Shown: positions 44,842 to 54,554, numbered from the stretch's first letter. The stretch is 64,000 nt of DNA from Kamptonema formosum PCC 6407 (GCF_000332155.1 NZ_KB235903.1:919565-983564), one strand, 5' to 3'. The notes: generated by a model not told the origin, from the sequence alone. Translations and numbers: made by a program.

Positions 44842-47800
44842 ATGAGCGATCGCTATTCCTATAAACTATCACCCATGCAACAGGGGATGCTGTTTCACCA
44901 CCTCAAGGCGGAACAATCCGGGGTGGATATTGAACAGGTACTCTGTCATCTTCATCACGATCTTAACGTTGCAGTTTTCCAACAAGCTTGGGATCTCGTC
45001 ATTGAGAGACATACTACCTTAAGAACTAGCTTTGGGTGGTCGGAAACAGGGGAACCGTTGCAAACAGTACATCCCCAAGTAAACATAGTAATCGAACTTC
45101 AAGACTGGCGAAACTTATCGGAGAGCGATCGCACTCAATCTCTCCCTACCTATCTGCAAAGCGATCGTCAACGTGGTTTTACTCTAGCAGAACCTCCCTT
45201 GATGCGTCTAGCCTTGTTCCAGCAAGGCGAGGCTGACTACCAGCTAATTTGGACATTCCATCATATTTTACTAGATAGTCACGCGATCGCCACTGTCTTA
45301 AAAGAAGTTTTCACTTTTTATGAGGCTTTGTCTCAAAAACAAGAATTACAACTAGCCGCACCCTATCCTTATCAAGACTACATCGAATGGTTACAAAAGC
45401 AGGATCTATCGCCAGCCGAAACCTACTGGAAACAAACCTTTAAAGGCTTCAGTACACCCACTCCGCTAATAGTCGATCGCCCCTCTGTTCAAGATAGTAT
45501 TCAAGCCAATCGGATAATAGAAACAATTCGAGTTTCACCCTCTATTACTTCTAGCTTAAAAGCTTTATACCCAGCCAATAAGATCGCTCTCAATACGATT
45601 ATTTTAGCAGTGTGGGCACTGCTACTCAGTCGCTATAGTAGTGAAGAAGAAGTCTTATTTGGTCATACTAGAACTTGTCGCCAAGGAACCCTCAAAGGTG
45701 CAGAAACAATGGTGGGTTTCTTGAGCAATTCTCTACCTTTACGAGTCAATGTCTCACCAGAAAAAACCATAAAAAATTGGCTAGAAGCGCTCCAAAATCA
45801 ATTGGAAAAATTGCAAGACTACGAACATACTCCTTTGATTGAAGCGATTGCTTGGAGCGATATTTCCAGTGGAACTTCTTTATTTGAAAGCCTTGTCACC
45901 TTTGAAGATGAACCGATTAACTCGCTCTTACAAGGTCAAGGTGGTGATTGGGTTAAGCGCGAATTTCAACTCCTAGAACAAACTAATTTTCCCCTCAATC
46001 TTTACGGATACGGTGGCGAAGAACTTTTACTCAAAATTGAAGCGGATGCTCAACGCTTTGATGGCGATACAATAGTTAGAATGCTAGGGCATCTGAAAAC
46101 TTTACTAGAAAATATAGCCGCTAATCTCGATCGCCCCCTAAAGGAATTACAGTTACTAACTGTAGCTGAAAAAGAGCAATTATGTCAATGGAATCAAACC
46201 CAAACAGAGCATACGAACTACTGCGTTCACCAATTGTTTGAGCAACAGGTAGAACGTACACCTGATGCTATTGCTATTACCTTCCCTTCCCAATCTCCTG
46301 ACTCTTATTTAACCTATCAACAACTCAATGAACGAGCTAATCAACTCGCCGATTACTTACAGGAATTAGGCATCGGGCCCGATATCTTAGTTGCCGTTTG
46401 TCTGGAACGATCTTTAGAAATGGCGATCGCGATTTTAGGTATTCTGAAAGCAGGCGGTGCTTATGTTCCCATAGATCCAGCTTACCCTCCAGAAAGGTTA
46501 ACATTTATGTTAACTGATACCCAAGCCCCTGTCATTCTTACTCAGTCCCAATTAGTTGACAATTTACCCTCCCATCAAGCTAAAACTATTTGCTTAGATA
46601 CAGACTGGTCAACCCTCAGCCAAAAAAGCAAAACTAACCCCATTAATCGAGCTAATCCTCATAACTTAACCTATGTAATTTATACATCTGGATCGACTGG
46701 TAAACCGAAAGGTGTAGCTTTAGAACATCGAGGTTTAGTTAACTTAATTTTGTGGCAACTTCAAAACTCTGGTCTCAGCGTTCAAGCCAAAACTCTACAA
46801 TTTGCTTCTCTGAGTTTTGATGTCTCATTTCAGGAGATTTTCTCAACTTTATGTGCTGGTGGAACCTTAGTTTTCATTACCGAAGAATTGCGGAGAGATG
46901 CGGGTAAATTATTAAGCTTCCTGATGGCACAATCAGTTGAAAGGCTTTTTCTTCCTTTTATTGCCTTACAGCACCTTGCAGAAGCGGCCCAAACCTACGA
47001 ATTAGTTCCTACTACGCTGCGAGAAATAGTCACGGCGGGGGAACAATTACAAATTAGTCCGGCAATTTCTTACCTGTTTTCTCAGATCAAAAACGCCACA
47101 TTGCACAATCATTACGGCCCTTCAGAAAGTCATGTAGTTACTGCTTTTACCTTAACAGGTTCGCCTACTAATTGGCCCGCACTTCCCTCTATTGGTCGCC
47201 CGATTAGTAATACTCAAATGTATGTACTAGATCGATACTTGCAAAAAGTACCAGTCGGTGTACCAGGGGAATTATATATTGGTGGGGTGAACTTAGCAAG
47301 GGGTTATCTCCATCGCCCCGACTTGACAGATGAAAAATTTATTGCTAATCCCTTTTTAGAGGAGTTGGAAAGCAAAGATTTCAACTCAAGACTTTATAAA
47401 ACAGGGGATTTAGCTCGCTACCTTCCTGATGGAAATATTGAGTATCTGGGTCGGATTGACAATCAAGTTAAAGTGCGGGGATTCCGTATCGAATTAGGGG
47501 AAATAGAAACGGCACTAGCGACTCATTCCGCAGTTAAACAAGTGGTGGTAACAGCCCGCGAAGATGAACCCGGAAATAAACGCTTAGTAGCTTATCTTGT
47601 CCTGAATACTGAACAACAAATTGCCATTAGTGACTGGCGAAAGTTTCTCCTTGAGAAACTCCCAGACTATATGATTCCTTCAATATTTATCACCCTAGAT
47701 CGCCTACCACAAACTCCTAGTGGCAAGATAGATCGCCGATCTCTTCCTGCGCCAGATATGCAGCGGCCGCACTTAGAACAGAGTTACGCGGCTCCGCAAA

Positions 47801-48108
47801 ATCATTGGGAATCAATACTTGCCAATATCTGGTGCAAGCTGTTAAAATTTGAGCAGGTTGGTATTGATGATAATTTCTTCGAGCTTGGTGGTAATTCATT
47901 GCTCAGCCTTCAAGTAGTTGCCAAAGTCAGGCAAGAACTTAATATCGATCTACCAGTGGTAAAAGTATTTCAGTATCCTACTATCAGTGACTTGGCAAAA
48001 TACCTCTCTAGTCAGGGAAAAAATGAGGTTTCTGCATCTGAACAGTTTCAAGAGCGAGGAGATAAACAAAAGTCAGCAATGGCTCGGTTTCGTCCTACTA
48101 GGAAGTGA
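44842..48108 (+). CDS. NRPS module C-A-PCP, proline specificity
   Basis: A 1088-residue synthetase. It starts immediately with LSPMQQGMLFHHL and the condensation domain (about 1-430), whose active site reads HHILLDSHA, with Ser for the usual Gly. Adenylation domain about 455-960: VIYTSGSTGKPKG, FDVSFQEIF, NHYGPSESHVV, KTGDLARYLPDG and the Lys of PSGKIDRR. The ten specificity residues read D-V-Q-F-V-A-H-V-V-K, almost the classical proline code D-V-Q-L-I-A-H-V-V-K. PCP about 985-1060 with FFELGGNSLLSL. No docking domain is seen; the basic C terminus (SAMARFRPTRK) may dock to the next protein. No SD is visible; the leader consists of tandem repeats. Confidence 0.93.
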   Translation: MSDRYSYKLSPMQQGMLFHHLKAEQSGVDIEQVLCHLHHDLNVAVFQQAWDLVIERHTTLRTSFGWSETGEPLQTVHPQVNIVIELQDWRNLSESDRTQSLPTYLQSDRQRGFTLAEPPLMRLALFQQGEADYQLIWTFHHILLDSHAIATVLKEVFTFYEALSQKQELQLAAPYPYQDYIEWLQKQDLSPAETYWKQTFKGFSTPTPLIVDRPSVQDSIQANRIIETIRVSPSITSSLKALYPANKIALNTIILAVWALLLSRYSSEEEVLFGHTRTCRQGTLKGAETMVGFLSNSLPLRVNVSPEKTIKNWLEALQNQLEKLQDYEHTPLIEAIAWSDISSGTSLFESLVTFEDEPINSLLQGQGGDWVKREFQLLEQTNFPLNLYGYGGEELLLKIEADAQRFDGDTIVRMLGHLKTLLENIAANLDRPLKELQLLTVAEKEQLCQWNQTQTEHTNYCVHQLFEQQVERTPDAIAITFPSQSPDSYLTYQQLNERANQLADYLQELGIGPDILVAVCLERSLEMAIAILGILKAGGAYVPIDPAYPPERLTFMLTDTQAPVILTQSQLVDNLPSHQAKTICLDTDWSTLSQKSKTNPINRANPHNLTYVIYTSGSTGKPKGVALEHRGLVNLILWQLQNSGLSVQAKTLQFASLSFDVSFQEIFSTLCAGGTLVFITEELRRDAGKLLSFLMAQSVERLFLPFIALQHLAEAAQTYELVPTTLREIVTAGEQLQISPAISYLFSQIKNATLHNHYGPSESHVVTAFTLTGSPTNWPALPSIGRPISNTQMYVLDRYLQKVPVGVPGELYIGGVNLARGYLHRPDLTDEKFIANPFLEELESKDFNSRLYKTGDLARYLPDGNIEYLGRIDNQVKVRGFRIELGEIETALATHSAVKQVVVTAREDEPGNKRLVAYLVLNTEQQIAISDWRKFLLEKLPDYMIPSIFITLDRLPQTPSGKIDRRSLPAPDMQRPHLEQSYAAPQNHWESILANIWCKLLKFEQVGIDDNFFELGGNSLLSLQVVAKVRQELNIDLPVVKVFQYPTISDLAKYLSSQGKNEVSASEQFQERGDKQKSAMARFRPTRK

Positions 48109-48337
48109 TTGTTAGACTATTATAGTTAAGTAACTCCACCTAATTTTGTAGGATGGGTGGAGCGAAAGCGAAACCCATCTTAGAAGGCAGAAGGCAAAAA
48201 GAAAAAGTAGTTTTGAGTAGGTAGGTTATAGTTAACCGTTAACCGTTAACAAAGAGTTGGGTTACGCTGCGCTTCACCCAACCTACATTTTGTAGAAACG
48301 ATCCATGCTGTAGAAACTAAAGGAGATCAATAACTTA

Positions 48338-51300
48338 ATGACTAATTCACAAGAATATGAAGGTGTAGCAATTGTCGGGATGGTTGGGCGTTTTCCAGGC
48401 GCAACCAATCTCGATGAATTGTGGTCGAATTTATGCAATGGTGTTGAATCGACGACATTTTTAACTGATGCTGAACTTGACCCCAGTATTGACAGCCAAC
48501 TAAAATCTGACCCAAACTACATCAAAGCGAAAGGGATTATTAAAGATGCGGATAAATTTGATGCGGATTTCTTTGGGATAAATCCCCGCGAAGCGGAAAT
48601 TATCGACCCGCAGCAGCGAATTTTTCTAGAAATGGCATGGGAGGCTTTAGAAAAAGCGGGTTGTAATCCTGACACTTATAAAGGTTTAATCGGTGTATTT
48701 GCCGGAACGGGAAATAACACTTATTTCGCTAATAATGTTTCTAAAAGACCGGATTTAATCGAAGCGATCGGTGCATTTCAAGCAATGGTCGCCAATGAAA
48801 AAGATTTTTTGACTACCCGCACTTCCTATAAGTTAAATCTCAAGGGGCCGAGTCTTAATATCTATACTGCTTGTTCGACTTCCTTAGTCACAGTTAGTAA
48901 TGCTTTCTACAGTTTACTGAGTTATCAATGCGATATGGCGATCGCAGGTGGTATCTCCGTCACCGTTCCCCAAAATAGCGGCTATTTGTACCAAGACGGG
49001 GGAATGTTTTCTAATGATGGCTATACTCGCTCCTTTGAAGCAAACGCCCAGGGGACGGTATTCGGAAATGGTGCAGGGGTGGTGGTACTCAAGCGTTTAG
49101 AAGATGCGATCGCCGACCGCAATTATATCTATGCTGTGATTAAAGGTGCGGCCACCAATAACGACGGCGCGGGAAAAGTGAGCTTCGCCGCCCCCAGTGT
49201 AGACGGTCAAGCAGGCGCGATCGCAATGGCCCAATCTTTTGCCGGCATAGAACCCGAAACTATTAGCTACATCGAAGCACACGGAACTGCTACACCCCTG
49301 GGAGATCCGATTGAAATTGAGGCCTTAACTCAAGTTTTTCGCGCTCAAACTCAGAAAAAACAATTCTGCGCGATCGGCACCATTAAAAGCAACTTCGGAC
49401 ATATAATCGCAGGTGCGGGCGTTGCTGGTTTGATTAAAACCGCCCTTTCTCTTCACCATAAACTCATCCCGCCTACGCTGCACTTTGACAAACCCAATCC
49501 CAAAATTGATTTTGCCAACAGTCCCTTTTACGTCAATGCCACTTTATCCGAATGGAAAGCCGGCCCCACACCTCGACGGGCCGGTGTCAGTTCCTTCGGC
49601 GTAGGGGGTACAAACGCCCATGCAGTCTTGGAAGAAGCGCCCCCAGTTACACCCTCTGGCCCCTCTCGTCCTCGGCAATTACTCTTACTCTCAGCGAAAA
49701 CCCCATCGGCCTTAGATGCGGCCACAGCTAACTTACGGGAATACTTGCAGCAAGACCCCGCACTCAATCTCGCGGATGTTGCTTACACCCTCAAAGTCGG
49801 TCGCAAACCCTTTAATCATCGCCGCTTCGCGGTCTGTAGCAGCCGAGAAGATGCCTTACAGGTGCTAGATAGTCTCCCTCCCCAACAGTCGGCCACGCGC
49901 CAGACAGACGGCAAACAGCGCCCGATTGCGTTCATGTTTCCGGGGCAAGGGTCGCAGTATATCAATATGGGCTTGAATCTCTATGAGACTGAGGCTGTAT
50001 TCCGAGACACAGTAGACGAGTGTGCAGAACTGTTGAAACCCCATCTGGACTTAGATTTGCGGGATATACTCTACCCTGACGGTGGCGATGCTGAAGCCGC
50101 AACGACTCAGTTACGCCAAACTTGTTTTACCCAACCGGCTTTATTTGTTGTTGAATATGCTTTAGCTCAACTGTGGATGAGTTGGGGGATTCAACCTCAA
50201 GCGACCATCGGTCATAGTATTGGTGAATTTGTTTCCGCCTGTCTAGCTGGGGTGTTTTCGCTACAAGATGCCTTAATGTTAGTGGCGACAAGGGGGCGGT
50301 TGATCCAGAGTCTTCCCACTGGTTCCATGCTATCAGTGGCCCTACCGGCCGCCACTTTAGAACAGCGGTTGAGTGCGGAAGTGGCAATTGCAGCGATTAA
50401 TGGCCCCTCTTTATGTGTAGCATCGGGGGCAACAGATGCGATCGCAGCCTTAGAAAGCCAATTAGCAAGCGAAGGTATCACCTGCAAACATTTACATACC
50501 TCTCACGCCTTCCATTCACCGATGATGGAACCCATCATCGACACCTTTGCTAATTATGTCCGACAAGTAGAACTTAAGCCACCACAAATTCCCTTTGTTT
50601 CTACTGTTACTGCTAGCTGGATTACAGCAGAACAAGCAACAGATTGTCTATACTGGGCAAAACATTTGCGGCAAACAGTACGCTTTGCAGAAGGAGTACA
50701 GGAATTATGGCAAAACGATTCTACCCTAATTTTATTGGAAGTTGGCCCTAGAACAACGGCGGCAACCTTAGCTCGCAAACAAGCCAAAGACTTGAAAAAA
50801 CAAGTCGTAATTTCTTCCCTCAGCGATACCGCAGTTAATAATAGTGAATGGTCAGCTTTATTAACTGCCGTTGGACAACTTTGGCTGGCGGGTAGGGCGA
50901 TCGACTGGGAGAGTTTTTATGCTGAAGAAACTCGCAGTCTCATTCCTTTACCCACCTATCCTTTTGAACGGAAACGCTACTGGGTAGAACCTATTGCTAG
51001 CATCCCATCAGCAGCCGAAGTTGCTGTCACCTCCGCCCAAAAAGCGATAGATTCTCAGCCCCCATTACCATTACCCATTACTCATTCTTCATCCACCATG
51101 CAAACATCCCTAGCGAATCAAACTAAATCGCGCAAAGAGAGAATTTTCCCCTTATTACAAGAAGTCATCGAAGAAACTTCGGGGTTAGAAATTGATATTG
51201 CTGATGCTGCAACCTTATTCGTAGAATTGGGAATAGATTCTCTAGCTTTGACGCAAGTGGGAACTGCTTTGCAGAAAAAATTCAACATCAAAATTACATT

Positions 51301-53380
51301 TCGTCAGTTATTAGAGGATTTCCCCACCCTCGACAGCTTAGCAGAATTCCTAGATGGAAATTTGCCGCCAGAAGTCTTACCCGCCCCACAGGAAACCGCA
51401 CCAATTTTATCACAAACTGTCAGCGAATCAGCCCCGCCGCCACATCAAATAACCAGACAAGAAAATCAAAACCAATTGCCAGTCACCAATTACCAATTAC
51501 CAATTACCAACTACCAAGTACCCATAGCAAATACTCAACCCGGTTCTCTAGAATCCGTCGTAGCTCAACAGTTGCAATTGATGTCCAAGCAACTAGACTT
51601 GTTGGGAAATAATCATTCATCTTCCCTACCATCTGCACTGCCTGTTTCTACTCCTCAAACTATCCAACAGTCGCCTCCAATCTTATCACCTGCTCCGATC
51701 GGTAATGGCAGTAGTAATGGCACTAGCAGCGCCCCCACATCACAAAATTCTCCCCCACCAACCGAAGAGAAAAAACCCTTTGGTGCTGCGGCGCGAATCA
51801 ACACTCAGGGAAGAGAATTAAATTCCCAACAACAAGCAAAATTCGAGGCATTTGTCAAGCGATATACAGCTAAAACTCCCAGCTCTAAAAAGTACGCTCA
51901 ATCCCACCGCCACCACCTCGCAGATCCGCGCACAGTCTCAGGTTTTAATCCCACTTATAAAGAGATTGTTTACCCGATTGTAGTCAATCGTTCCTTGGGT
52001 TCCAAACTTTGGGATTTAGACGGTAATGAGTATCTAGATTTAACCAACGGTTTCGGCTCTAACTTTTTTGGATATTCCGCACCCTTTATTGTCCAAGCAA
52101 TTGAAGAACAACTCAAACAAGGTTATGAAATTGGGCCGCAAACCCCTCTGGCTGGAGAAGTTGCTGAACTGATTTGCGAATTAACTAAGCTAGAGCGCGT
52201 GGCATTTTGTAACACAGGATCGGAAGCAGTTTTAGGTGCGATGCGCCTAGCCAGAACCGTAACTGGACGTAATAAAATCGCCATTTTTTCAGGTGCTTAT
52301 CACGGCATTTTTGATGAAGTAATCGTGCGGGGAACGAAAAAATTACGGTCAATTCCCGCCTCCCCAGGAATTATGCCAGAAGCAGTTGAAAATGTGTTAA
52401 TCGTGGATTATGGCGAACCTGAATCTCTGGAAATTTTAAGAAATCATGCCGATGAATTAGCCGCGATTATGGTAGAACCAGTCCAGAGTCGCCGTCCCGA
52501 TCTTCAACCCAAAGAATTCCTGCATGAATTGCGACGAATTACCGAAAAATCGGGTTCAGCTTTCATTATGGATGAAGTGATTACTGGTTTCCGAATTCAT
52601 CCCGGCGGTTCTCAAGCTTATTTTGGCGTGGAAGCGGATATCGCCACCTATGGCAAAGTAGTTGGTGCTGGTTTACCGATTGGGGTAATTGCTGGCAATC
52701 GCAAATTTATGGATGCTCTCGATGGTGGTTTCTGGCAATATGGCGACAGCTCATTTCCTGAAGTTGGTGTCACCTATTTTGCGGGTACTTTTGTCCGCCA
52801 TCCGCTGGTATTAGCAGCGGCGAAAGCAGCTTTAGAGTATTTGAAGCAATGCGGGCCCCAGTTGCAACAATCGCTCAATCAAAAAACCAATAAATTAGCG
52901 GCGGATCTCAATGGTTTGTTTGAGCAATTGCAGGTTCCCTTCCAAGCGAAAAATTTTGGTTCTCTTTTTAAAGTTATCTACCCGCCAGAATTTGTAGAAG
53001 GAGAATTGCTATTTTACTGGTTGCGGGAAAAGGGAATTCATATTTGGGATCACCGTCCTTGTTTCTTGACGATCGCGCATTCAGACGCAGAGCTAGAATT
53101 TGTAGTCGCGACGTTCAAGCAAAGCATTGTTGAAATGCAAGCCGAAGGCTTTTTGCCTTCACCAGGTAACGGTAGTAAGGCTCTTGAGTTAGCGGGAAAT
53201 GGTCAAAAACAGGGGTCAGGAGCAAATGGTAGCGCCTCCCCTCAACCACCGGTTCCCGGTGCAAAATTAGGACGAGATCCGAAGGGAAATCCGGCTTGGT
53301 ATATACCAGATCCAGAAAGACCAGGAAAGTATTTACAGGTAGGAGAGAGCCTTTTACAGTCCAAGGCGATTTCACTGTAA
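48338..53380 (+). CDS. PKS module KS-AT-ACP fused to PLP aminotransferase
   Basis: A 1680-residue protein like the KS-AT-ACP-AMT parts of McyE and mycosubtilin synthase. KS (about 1-430) has active-site Cys179 in YTACSTSL, with HGTATPLGD and NFGH His motifs. AT (about 530-830) has GHSIGE Ser627 and HAFHS, the malonyl-type motif. ACP (about 925-1000) has GIDSLAL Ser968. After a Pro/Gln-rich linker with PITNYQ repeats, a class III aminotransferase (about 1190-1620) has the PLP Lys in TYGKVVGAGLPIGV. The C terminus WYIPDPERPGKYLQV resembles the linker that precedes a C domain. It makes a beta-keto, then beta-amino acyl chain; no KR or DH. AAAGGAG precedes the ATG. Confidence 0.93.
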   Translation: MTNSQEYEGVAIVGMVGRFPGATNLDELWSNLCNGVESTTFLTDAELDPSIDSQLKSDPNYIKAKGIIKDADKFDADFFGINPREAEIIDPQQRIFLEMAWEALEKAGCNPDTYKGLIGVFAGTGNNTYFANNVSKRPDLIEAIGAFQAMVANEKDFLTTRTSYKLNLKGPSLNIYTACSTSLVTVSNAFYSLLSYQCDMAIAGGISVTVPQNSGYLYQDGGMFSNDGYTRSFEANAQGTVFGNGAGVVVLKRLEDAIADRNYIYAVIKGAATNNDGAGKVSFAAPSVDGQAGAIAMAQSFAGIEPETISYIEAHGTATPLGDPIEIEALTQVFRAQTQKKQFCAIGTIKSNFGHIIAGAGVAGLIKTALSLHHKLIPPTLHFDKPNPKIDFANSPFYVNATLSEWKAGPTPRRAGVSSFGVGGTNAHAVLEEAPPVTPSGPSRPRQLLLLSAKTPSALDAATANLREYLQQDPALNLADVAYTLKVGRKPFNHRRFAVCSSREDALQVLDSLPPQQSATRQTDGKQRPIAFMFPGQGSQYINMGLNLYETEAVFRDTVDECAELLKPHLDLDLRDILYPDGGDAEAATTQLRQTCFTQPALFVVEYALAQLWMSWGIQPQATIGHSIGEFVSACLAGVFSLQDALMLVATRGRLIQSLPTGSMLSVALPAATLEQRLSAEVAIAAINGPSLCVASGATDAIAALESQLASEGITCKHLHTSHAFHSPMMEPIIDTFANYVRQVELKPPQIPFVSTVTASWITAEQATDCLYWAKHLRQTVRFAEGVQELWQNDSTLILLEVGPRTTAATLARKQAKDLKKQVVISSLSDTAVNNSEWSALLTAVGQLWLAGRAIDWESFYAEETRSLIPLPTYPFERKRYWVEPIASIPSAAEVAVTSAQKAIDSQPPLPLPITHSSSTMQTSLANQTKSRKERIFPLLQEVIEETSGLEIDIADAATLFVELGIDSLALTQVGTALQKKFNIKITFRQLLEDFPTLDSLAEFLDGNLPPEVLPAPQETAPILSQTVSESAPPPHQITRQENQNQLPVTNYQLPITNYQVPIANTQPGSLESVVAQQLQLMSKQLDLLGNNHSSSLPSALPVSTPQTIQQSPPILSPAPIGNGSSNGTSSAPTSQNSPPPTEEKKPFGAAARINTQGRELNSQQQAKFEAFVKRYTAKTPSSKKYAQSHRHHLADPRTVSGFNPTYKEIVYPIVVNRSLGSKLWDLDGNEYLDLTNGFGSNFFGYSAPFIVQAIEEQLKQGYEIGPQTPLAGEVAELICELTKLERVAFCNTGSEAVLGAMRLARTVTGRNKIAIFSGAYHGIFDEVIVRGTKKLRSIPASPGIMPEAVENVLIVDYGEPESLEILRNHADELAAIMVEPVQSRRPDLQPKEFLHELRRITEKSGSAFIMDEVITGFRIHPGGSQAYFGVEADIATYGKVVGAGLPIGVIAGNRKFMDALDGGFWQYGDSSFPEVGVTYFAGTFVRHPLVLAAAKAALEYLKQCGPQLQQSLNQKTNKLAADLNGLFEQLQVPFQAKNFGSLFKVIYPPEFVEGELLFYWLREKGIHIWDHRPCFLTIAHSDAELEFVVATFKQSIVEMQAEGFLPSPGNGSKALELAGNGQKQGSGANGSASPQPPVPGAKLGRDPKGNPAWYIPDPERPGKYLQVGESLLQSKAISL

Positions 53381-53386
53381 ACAAGA

Positions 53387-53445
53387 CTTATGTAACGCCG
53401 TCGTCCTGGTGGTAAAGATACCACCGGGACGACGGCGTTACGAAG
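53387..53445. repeat. Palindrome after the PKS gene, with compensating changes
   Basis: CTTATGTAACGCCGTCGTCC at 53387-53406 pairs with GGGACGACGGCGTTACGAAG at 53426-53445, and GGTGGTA with TACCACC inside, loop AAGA. Compared with the element at 41891 both arms have changed together (GCCCT to TCGTCC on one side, AGGGC to GGACGA on the other), so pairing has been kept. Confidence 0.88.
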
Positions 53446-53496
53446 TATGCTTTAAGTCCTGACTTTATAAGAAATCCCCTGACAGACCGGGGAGTG

Positions 53497-54102
53497 TCAA
53501 TTCGACAACTCAGTATTGAACTCATTCACCCTTCGCCGTTTGAGCTCGACAGACTCACTACGGGGAAGCAAGTTAAAGACTTCTCGGAAAGCATCATCTA
53601 CTTGCTCGAAGGGGACGGCTCCCTTGATGTTGAAAGCAACTTTGCCAGACTGATCTAGTAACACCGTTTGAGGGACAACGCCTTCGTAGTAGTGGCTCGG
53701 TTCTGTAAGCGAGTCTAAAGGTTTAGCAGGGAGGGAATCAACGCTGACGGGGATAAAGTCAGCGGCGCGGCCATAGTATTGCTGGAGGTTGGAGACTACG
53801 GTGGTATATTGCTTGCAATCGCTGCTGTCATCCAAATAGAACACCAGCAAGGCTGGTTTGCTGCGTTGAAAGGAATCTGTAAGGGTGACTCTGGGAGGTA
53901 CGAGAGAGCCATTACCACCGTAGAGAGCGAAGATATTGCCGTCGAAGCGATCGTCGTTGATGCCGGCAAAAGCTGCCGGTGTGAATGCTAGCAGGCAACT
54001 AAGTGCAACTGCGAGGGTTAACAAGCAGGGTAAGATGCAGTATCGCCAACTGCGGCGGAAATTAGTGGTAATGGTTAGGCGTTGAATCGCAGAAGGAGTC
54101 AT
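53497..54102 (-). CDS. Thylakoid membrane photosystem I accumulation factor, thioredoxin-like
   Basis: A 201-residue exported or thylakoid-lumenal protein. After an N-terminal hydrophobic segment with signal-peptide features (ILPCLLTLAVALSCLLAF, cleavage near AAFAG) comes a thioredoxin-like domain: PALLVFYLDDSSDCKQYTTVVSNLQ with a single Cys (no CxxC), FIPVSVDSLP and the cis-Pro region GVVPQTVLLDQSG. Proteins of this sequence group carry the name used here in cyanobacterial annotation because loss lowers photosystem I. The end RSESVELKRRRVNEFNTEL is typical. It is the first gene after the NRPS/PKS cluster and converges on it. Confidence 0.85.
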   Translation of the reverse strand: MTPSAIQRLTITTNFRRSWRYCILPCLLTLAVALSCLLAFTPAAFAGINDDRFDGNIFALYGGNGSLVPPRVTLTDSFQRSKPALLVFYLDDSSDCKQYTTVVSNLQQYYGRAADFIPVSVDSLPAKPLDSLTEPSHYYEGVVPQTVLLDQSGKVAFNIKGAVPFEQVDDAFREVFNLLPRSESVELKRRRVNEFNTELSN

Positions 54103-54170
54103 AGGTTGTTGCTAGTGTTGCTGATGAGGCGAAGTTCCCTTGCCTCTACTTTATTTTTATCTGTTTGGGG

Positions 54171-54554
54171 CTAACGTAATATTAAATTTAAGGCTAAATC
54201 CAGAATTTGCTCTCGGTTAACCAGTTGTTCTAACTCTTTAGCTTTGTACTGCCCTGCTTCCACTTCTAGAGAAGCTTCGTTAATAGCTTGCTGATATGCT
54301 TCTTCTAGAGATAGGCGCAATTCTTCAGGAGGCAAATAAACGCCCCCTGCTTTACGACGCTTATTTAGTCCCTGAATTTTTAAAACAGAATTGGGAATAG
54401 ATACTTCCCAGGAGCGAGTTGAACGATTTTCGGCTTGCTGTTTAATTAAGTGTAGCAGTAGAATTACAGCATAAATAATAATGTTATTAATTATGTCAGA
54501 TTGGCTTATATCTTCAAGTTCTTCAACGATGGCTAATGACCCTTTAATATCACC
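54171..54554 (-). pseudogene. DUF29 family remnant
   Basis: A 127-codon stop-to-stop frame on the minus strand without any ATG or GTG near its beginning. It reads IVEELEDIS, then IYAVILLLHLIKQQAENRSTRSWEVSI and LSLEEAYQQAINEASLEVEAGQY, which matches the C-terminal helices of DUF29, a common cyanobacterial family of unknown function. The N-terminal 30-40 residues with the conserved start are lacking. Either the gene is truncated, or a frameshift separates the start. The composition is coding-like. Confidence 0.5.

Noticed and set aside
36294-53380. Microcystin or microginin cluster
   Set aside because: Single domains resemble McyA and McyE, but there is no Adda/Ahda starter (FAAL or loading module), no Arg, Leu, Glu or Tyr module, and the domain order differs.
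44842-53380. Anatoxin-a cluster because of proline activation followed by PKS
   Set aside because: Anatoxin synthesis uses stand-alone A and PCP proteins and several reducing PKS modules; here Pro is in a C-A-PCP protein and the PKS has an aminotransferase and no reductive domains.
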